64,000 bases of DNA from Callaeas wilsoni (taxonomy: Eukaryota > Chordata > Aves > Passeriformes > Callaeidae): positions 62,001-126,000 of the forward strand of contig VWPU01004543.1 in NCBI GenBank assembly GCA_013398955.1, in the 5' to 3' direction. Below are positions 61,057 to 64,000 of the stretch, one piece after another. Positions within the stretch are counted from its first letter, which is position 1; every line of letters begins with the position of its first letter. Position numbers and translations under genes: made by a program. The notes under the pieces were generated by a model, which did not search any database, had not been told where the DNA came from, and saw only the letters and a list, made by a program, of their open reading frames with translations.

Positions 61057-64000
61057 GCCAGGCTGCACAGGCCTCCTCAGTGTCTGTGAGAGCAGGAGGG
61101 GAGTGTGGGCTCCCGCGTTTTCCCATCTGAGCCCGTTGCCTCACAAGCCAGCTGCCCCACTCCAGGCCCGTTCCAGTGGGTGAGTCAACATGCAGGTACT
61201 GCTCATGACCAGATACCCTGAGTCTGAGCCCTGCTCTGGTTTGATGCCAGTAGGTATCGAAATTTGTTCTTTACCCTGTTTACATTTATTGAATGAAGTC
61301 TTTTGCACTTTATGAGATTGAAGAAGGCAATGCTGTGTCAAAGCTATTGTTGAACGGGATGGTGGGACAGAGTCCTCTGCTGATGGAAATCCACCCAAAC
61401 CAAAAATTGCATCAACTAGAAATTAAACTGAGGCTTTCAGTCTATTTCAGTCCGCTGCTGCAGATCTGGCCATGGAAACTGAGCAAAAGAGAGGAGAAAA
61501 AAACCCAGCAAGGTTCTCAATTTCTGGCAAAACTTGCTCTTTCCTAAGGACTAAATGTAGAGCTTAATGAAGCCAACAGAAAGCTTGGTAACCATCAATC
61601 AACTCTGGATCAAAAAACTACCCACATGTTCATTAACAGACTCAAGAAAAATCCAAAATAATGATGTAGTGATGGGTAGACCTTACCTCTTCCCTTTTCA
61701 CTGCTGTCAGGGCAGGCTGCCTTTAGCAGCCACGATTTTTGGTGCTTAAAAAGTATAATAATAGTACATATATCAGGCCAGAAATTAATGGTAATTTCCA
61801 TCATAAGTACCATACAATACTCATAAAGGATCCAGTTTTAATAGCTACTCTTTGGTGCGGCAGTGTAGTGGCTTTTCAATAAGATATACATAGAGTATTT
61901 TATAAGAAGACTGACACATCATACCACCATTGTGTTCAAACAAGAAATATAATATCTCCTCTGAGGTTTTTCAGGACTCTGTTCCTGGATCTTTGAACCA
62001 TATTATGTCCAAACTTTGTGTAAACATGTTCATTTTACTCCAATTCAGCCTGGCATTACAAGTGTCTTCAGGGAGGGAAACGGGATAATGTTATAGCACA
62101 ATGATTTCCAGATAGATTTTTAGTCTATTTTCCTCACAGCAGTGTAATTTGGTGTAGTGATGTGCTTGTGCCTGGAACTTTATTGTTCACAGCTATAAAT
62201 GAAAGATACTGTTTAAAAAAGTCATAATTTACACTGTATGTCTGAAATCCATATTAATTTCAACATTGGTGAGGAGATAAATCTGCCTCTTCAAATCTTA
62301 ATGGTTGTGTTTCAGAAGATTCTAAATTGTACTCTTACATTCAGAGTATTAGCCACTTTTGTCACCATTAGTCCGAGAGAAGTAATTTTCTTTTTGCTTT
62401 TGTGTTTTAATTTTATTGATTAGGCAAAAGTATGAAGAAATTGCACTGAATCATAAAATTGAGGTTCAAATATTTTAAGAATTGAAAATATTTATGATGT
62501 GTTAACAAGGAATCATACAAAATTCCAAACTGCATTGTGTGATAATTTGTTCGTAGACTGGGAGAGCAATCACAAAGATGCACATTGCCAGAGCAAGCCA
62601 CAGCCTCTCCTGACATTCCGAGACGACTTCAGAAGAGTAATGCTGCTGAATCCATGTGCACTCTACACATGTTGATGGCTCAAATGCAACAAACTCATGC
62701 ATCCAGGACCTAAATGGATCTTCCTAAAAAGGAGCAGACTGAAGATGTGGGAAAATGTTTCCACACTCAAGTCCAGTTGAAGATTTTAATATCAGTGGCT
62801 AAAATTTCTAACTTTCCTGCCAAGAATGTATTTTAAAACTGCAAAACATGAACTGAAGATCAATGGCAGATTATGGGCAGCTGGATTATTTTCAATGAAG
62901 AGCAATGCTGAAGCCATCGTTTACATCATAAACAAACCATGGTGGAAAATGTGTGCGGTCTTTCCATGCAGTGAAAAGAGGAATCTAAAACTCTCCCTTG
63001 CAATCAGCTTGTTAGTTTGCAGCCAGATCATTCTGGGGGCTTCTGCACAGAAAGAGGCCTTTGGCACACATACCAGCCTCTACCCAAGCAAAAGAAAAGA
63101 AAGACAGAAAAAAGTGCTTCCGTGTATATTTTATACAATTGTTTCAGGTTTCTAAGCCATGTCTCTGCTGCGTTTGTTCATTAAAGGTCTGATTTGAGAG
63201 ATAATGGATTAAGTGGATTTGCTAGTCACCTCCAAGGCTGAGGGATCACAACCTGGCCACTTATTGTGCATAGCACTGCTAAGAACAGAAGTAGAAGGAA
63301 AATCAAAGGTGCAATGCTATGGCAGCTTGCATTACAGGACAACAAAAAAAAGGAATACGGAGTCTGCACAGCTTTACTGAAAACTGCCAAAGTTGCTCTT
63401 TCAATTGCAATCTGGGCTAGATTCATGGTGTTTTGAATCACACTTTTTTACAACCTCTTTCATGCTGGCAGTTTGAGGTCCCACATTAGATTACTTCACA
63501 ATTCTTGTGCCAATAAACTAAACTGTGTATATATTTGAAAATGCTTTGTGTTTGGGGTGTCTGGCAAAGAGGACTGAGTGACAAGCTTACTTTGTCACAG
63601 ATATATTGGAGTCTTAAGAATTCAGTGAAGGGTAGGCAGTAGGCTTTCGTTTCCTGTTATTGTTGTGGCAGTTTTCTGCACAGCTGGTTTGAAACATCTT
63701 GGCACAATTGATAAGGCAGAAATATTTCCATTTTTGATGTGCTGAAGTTAGTGTGTTTTTCATAAAGACTAGTGGAGGAATTTTCACTCACTGAAAGTTA
63801 CTTATTTAACTTCCCTGATAGAAGTAAAAAGTGTACTTTAATATTGAATGCCTGGCTGGATCGGTGTCCTCTGCTGATTTATACCTGTATGCCCTACTGC
63901 TACATGTGATATAAAGGAGAAATCATAATTTCCCTGGGGAGATTCCAGCTGTTACTAGTAGCTGGCATAAACAATCTCATGAAGAAAAAGTGTTTCTTTC

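Larger units (their letters stand above)
54021..64000. other. Long non-coding stretch
   Basis: No gene or confident interspersed repeat is seen. Minor items are an A-rich patch at 55047-55080, a purine-rich plus strand at about 60140-60420 (which explains the Lys/Arg/Glu-rich frame 60158-60385), a GC-richer segment with about eight CpGs at 60975-61180, and the hairpin at 61037-61056. Frames at 59569-59913 and 62826-63155 have no motif. Confidence 0.45.

Noticed and set aside
1..64000. CRISPR arrays, operons, prophage or bacterial defence genes
   Set aside because: No regularly spaced repeats, no dense bacterial-type coding; the repeat content is that of a bird-like vertebrate genome.

Overview
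The window reads as AT-rich, CpG-poor vertebrate nuclear DNA, most probably avian. The evidence is the repeat content: several CR1 (chicken repeat 1) LINE copies, some ending in the ATTCTATGATTCTGTG-type CR1 tail, and two long terminal repeats of the ERV-L-like kind that are common in bird genomes. There is no prokaryotic gene organisation. I see no rRNA, tRNA, CRISPR array, operon or confidently identifiable intact protein-coding gene. Most open frames are short chance frames.

Layout. 1-1565: nothing assignable. 1566-1950: an isolated CpG-rich island. 3303-3419: an old palindromic, MITE-like repeat. 8044-8792: an old CR1 copy on the minus strand. 9928-10290: a CR1 3' end on the plus strand. 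10950-18529: a set of minus-strand, exon-like blocks (18452-18529, 16068-16249, 13479-13692, 11223-11596, 10950-11076). Each has usable splice signals and protein-like reading frames, but two carry in-frame stops and one a frame change. I read them tentatively as exons of a decayed or fast-evolving gene that I cannot name. An ERV-type LTR (15179-15755, minus) lies between two of these blocks, and a second, apparently solo LTR (19984-20647, plus) lies beyond the last.

20648-38168 is mostly featureless, with one candidate exon-like, CpG-containing patch near 24941-25157. 38169-39253 is the longest CR1 copy. It keeps the C-terminal part of the reverse transcriptase reading frame, with stop codons and a damaged catalytic motif. 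39254-64000 is largely featureless apart from simple repeats, a 48-base poly(A) at 44533, a CR1 3' fragment near 44886-44976, a 26-base poly(T) at 53840 flanked by a protein-like minus-strand frame, and a short perfect hairpin at 61037.

Nothing here supports a new multi-gene system. The observations most worth checking are the minus-strand exon-like series, the CpG island, and the two homopolymer tracts as possible retrocopy marks. All repeat and gene calls were made by eye from remembered family features, without alignment; coordinates of diverged repeats are approximate.
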